From Tubulanus polymorphus (taxonomy: Eukaryota; Nemertea; Palaeonemertea; Tubulaniformes; Tubulanidae), in the NCBI RefSeq assembly GCF_964204645.1, contig NC_134032.1, positions 12,704,275 through 12,768,274 on the forward strand: DNA of 64,000 nucleotides, read 5' to 3'. The notes beneath the pieces were generated by a model. The model saw nothing but the letters and a program-made list of their open reading frames with translations, was not told where the DNA came from and searched no databases. The position numbers and the translations under genes are program-made. Below, in pieces: positions 63,657 through 64,000 of the stretch (position 1 is the first letter of the stretch; the number at the start of each line of letters is the position of its first letter).

Positions 63657-64000
63657 TGGAGTTGGAGGACCTAAAATTCAGTGAGGATACTAGTAGGGCA
63701 GGGTTTTGTACTGTGGTAGAGTCTTACATTGCCAAATCCCTGTGAGTGAGAATGGGTCTTGTAGTGCAGAGATCTTACAATGTGAGGGAGTATGTTCATT
63801 CACAAGGCTCCAGTATAAAGTTATTAATTTCATCAAGATGTTAAGTTGTCTTTTTTGAGAAGGAAGGACATTCTGTGTATAACTGTATGATATTAGCATT
63901 TTCGTTAACTTTTCGCGCTCCGCAGAAAAAATTCTTGTGTGCTTTAGATTCGTATGTGCTTCACGCGTCGTCTGTCGATGGCTATTATATTATCATTTAT

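Larger units (their letters stand above)
62734..64000. other. CAND1 3' region and flank
   Basis: The 3' UTR begins at 62734. A polypyrimidine tract (62883-63065) and two adjacent foldback elements (63438-63656) follow. I see no AATAAA and no further gene up to the window edge. Confidence 0.55.

Overview
The window looks like nuclear DNA of an invertebrate animal, probably a lophotrochozoan such as a mollusc, annelid or relative. Its genes are split by GT-AG introns of about 100 to 1,800 bases. Exons are GC-richer than the AT-rich surroundings, and the spaces and introns are full of small transposons and minisatellites. The clade is an inference from protein flavour and repeat style; no species-specific marker was found.

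Layout. 1-12.6 kb: no gene I can support, only repeats. 12.66-14.3 kb (+): a small gene with TATA box, three exons and poly(A) signal that encodes a 37-residue single-pass membrane peptide. 14.96-16.6 kb (-): the 3' exons of a Golgi carbohydrate sulfotransferase of the HNK-1ST/CHST family. 19.85-20.85 kb (+): an intronless class A GPCR. 21.57-24.6 kb (+): an alpha-tubulin gene with TATA box. 26.2-29.5 kb (-): a four-exon secreted EGF-like protein. 31.86-33.0 kb (-): a two-exon secreted eight-cysteine protein. 35.2-38.3 kb (-): a seven-exon SLC51A/OST-alpha-like transporter. 38.9-40.1 kb: a foldback transposon with a 45-base perfect hairpin, next to a LINE remnant. 41.6-43.5 kb (+): a two-finger C2H2 protein. 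44.25-47.5 kb (-): ABHD13. 48.0-62.7 kb (+): CAND1 in 28 exons. ABHD13 and CAND1 are head to head with 488 bases between start codons.

The genes do not form a pathway; this is an ordinary mixed neighbourhood of housekeeping genes (tubulin, CAND1, ABHD13) and secreted or membrane proteins. All exon borders were read by eye from splice consensus, phase continuity and, where possible, family similarity.

The most unusual structure is in CAND1 intron 8. A 75-base tandem repeat has duplicated the intron end together with the start of exon 9. Five copies each carry an acceptor, an 18 or 21-base in-phase open micro-exon and a GT donor. If spliced in, they would lengthen the acidic loop of CAND1 in steps of six or seven residues. 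Other points of interest are the 37-residue membrane peptide gene, the compact secreted proteins, the long hairpin transposon, and four minisatellite families that recur between genes and inside CAND1 introns.
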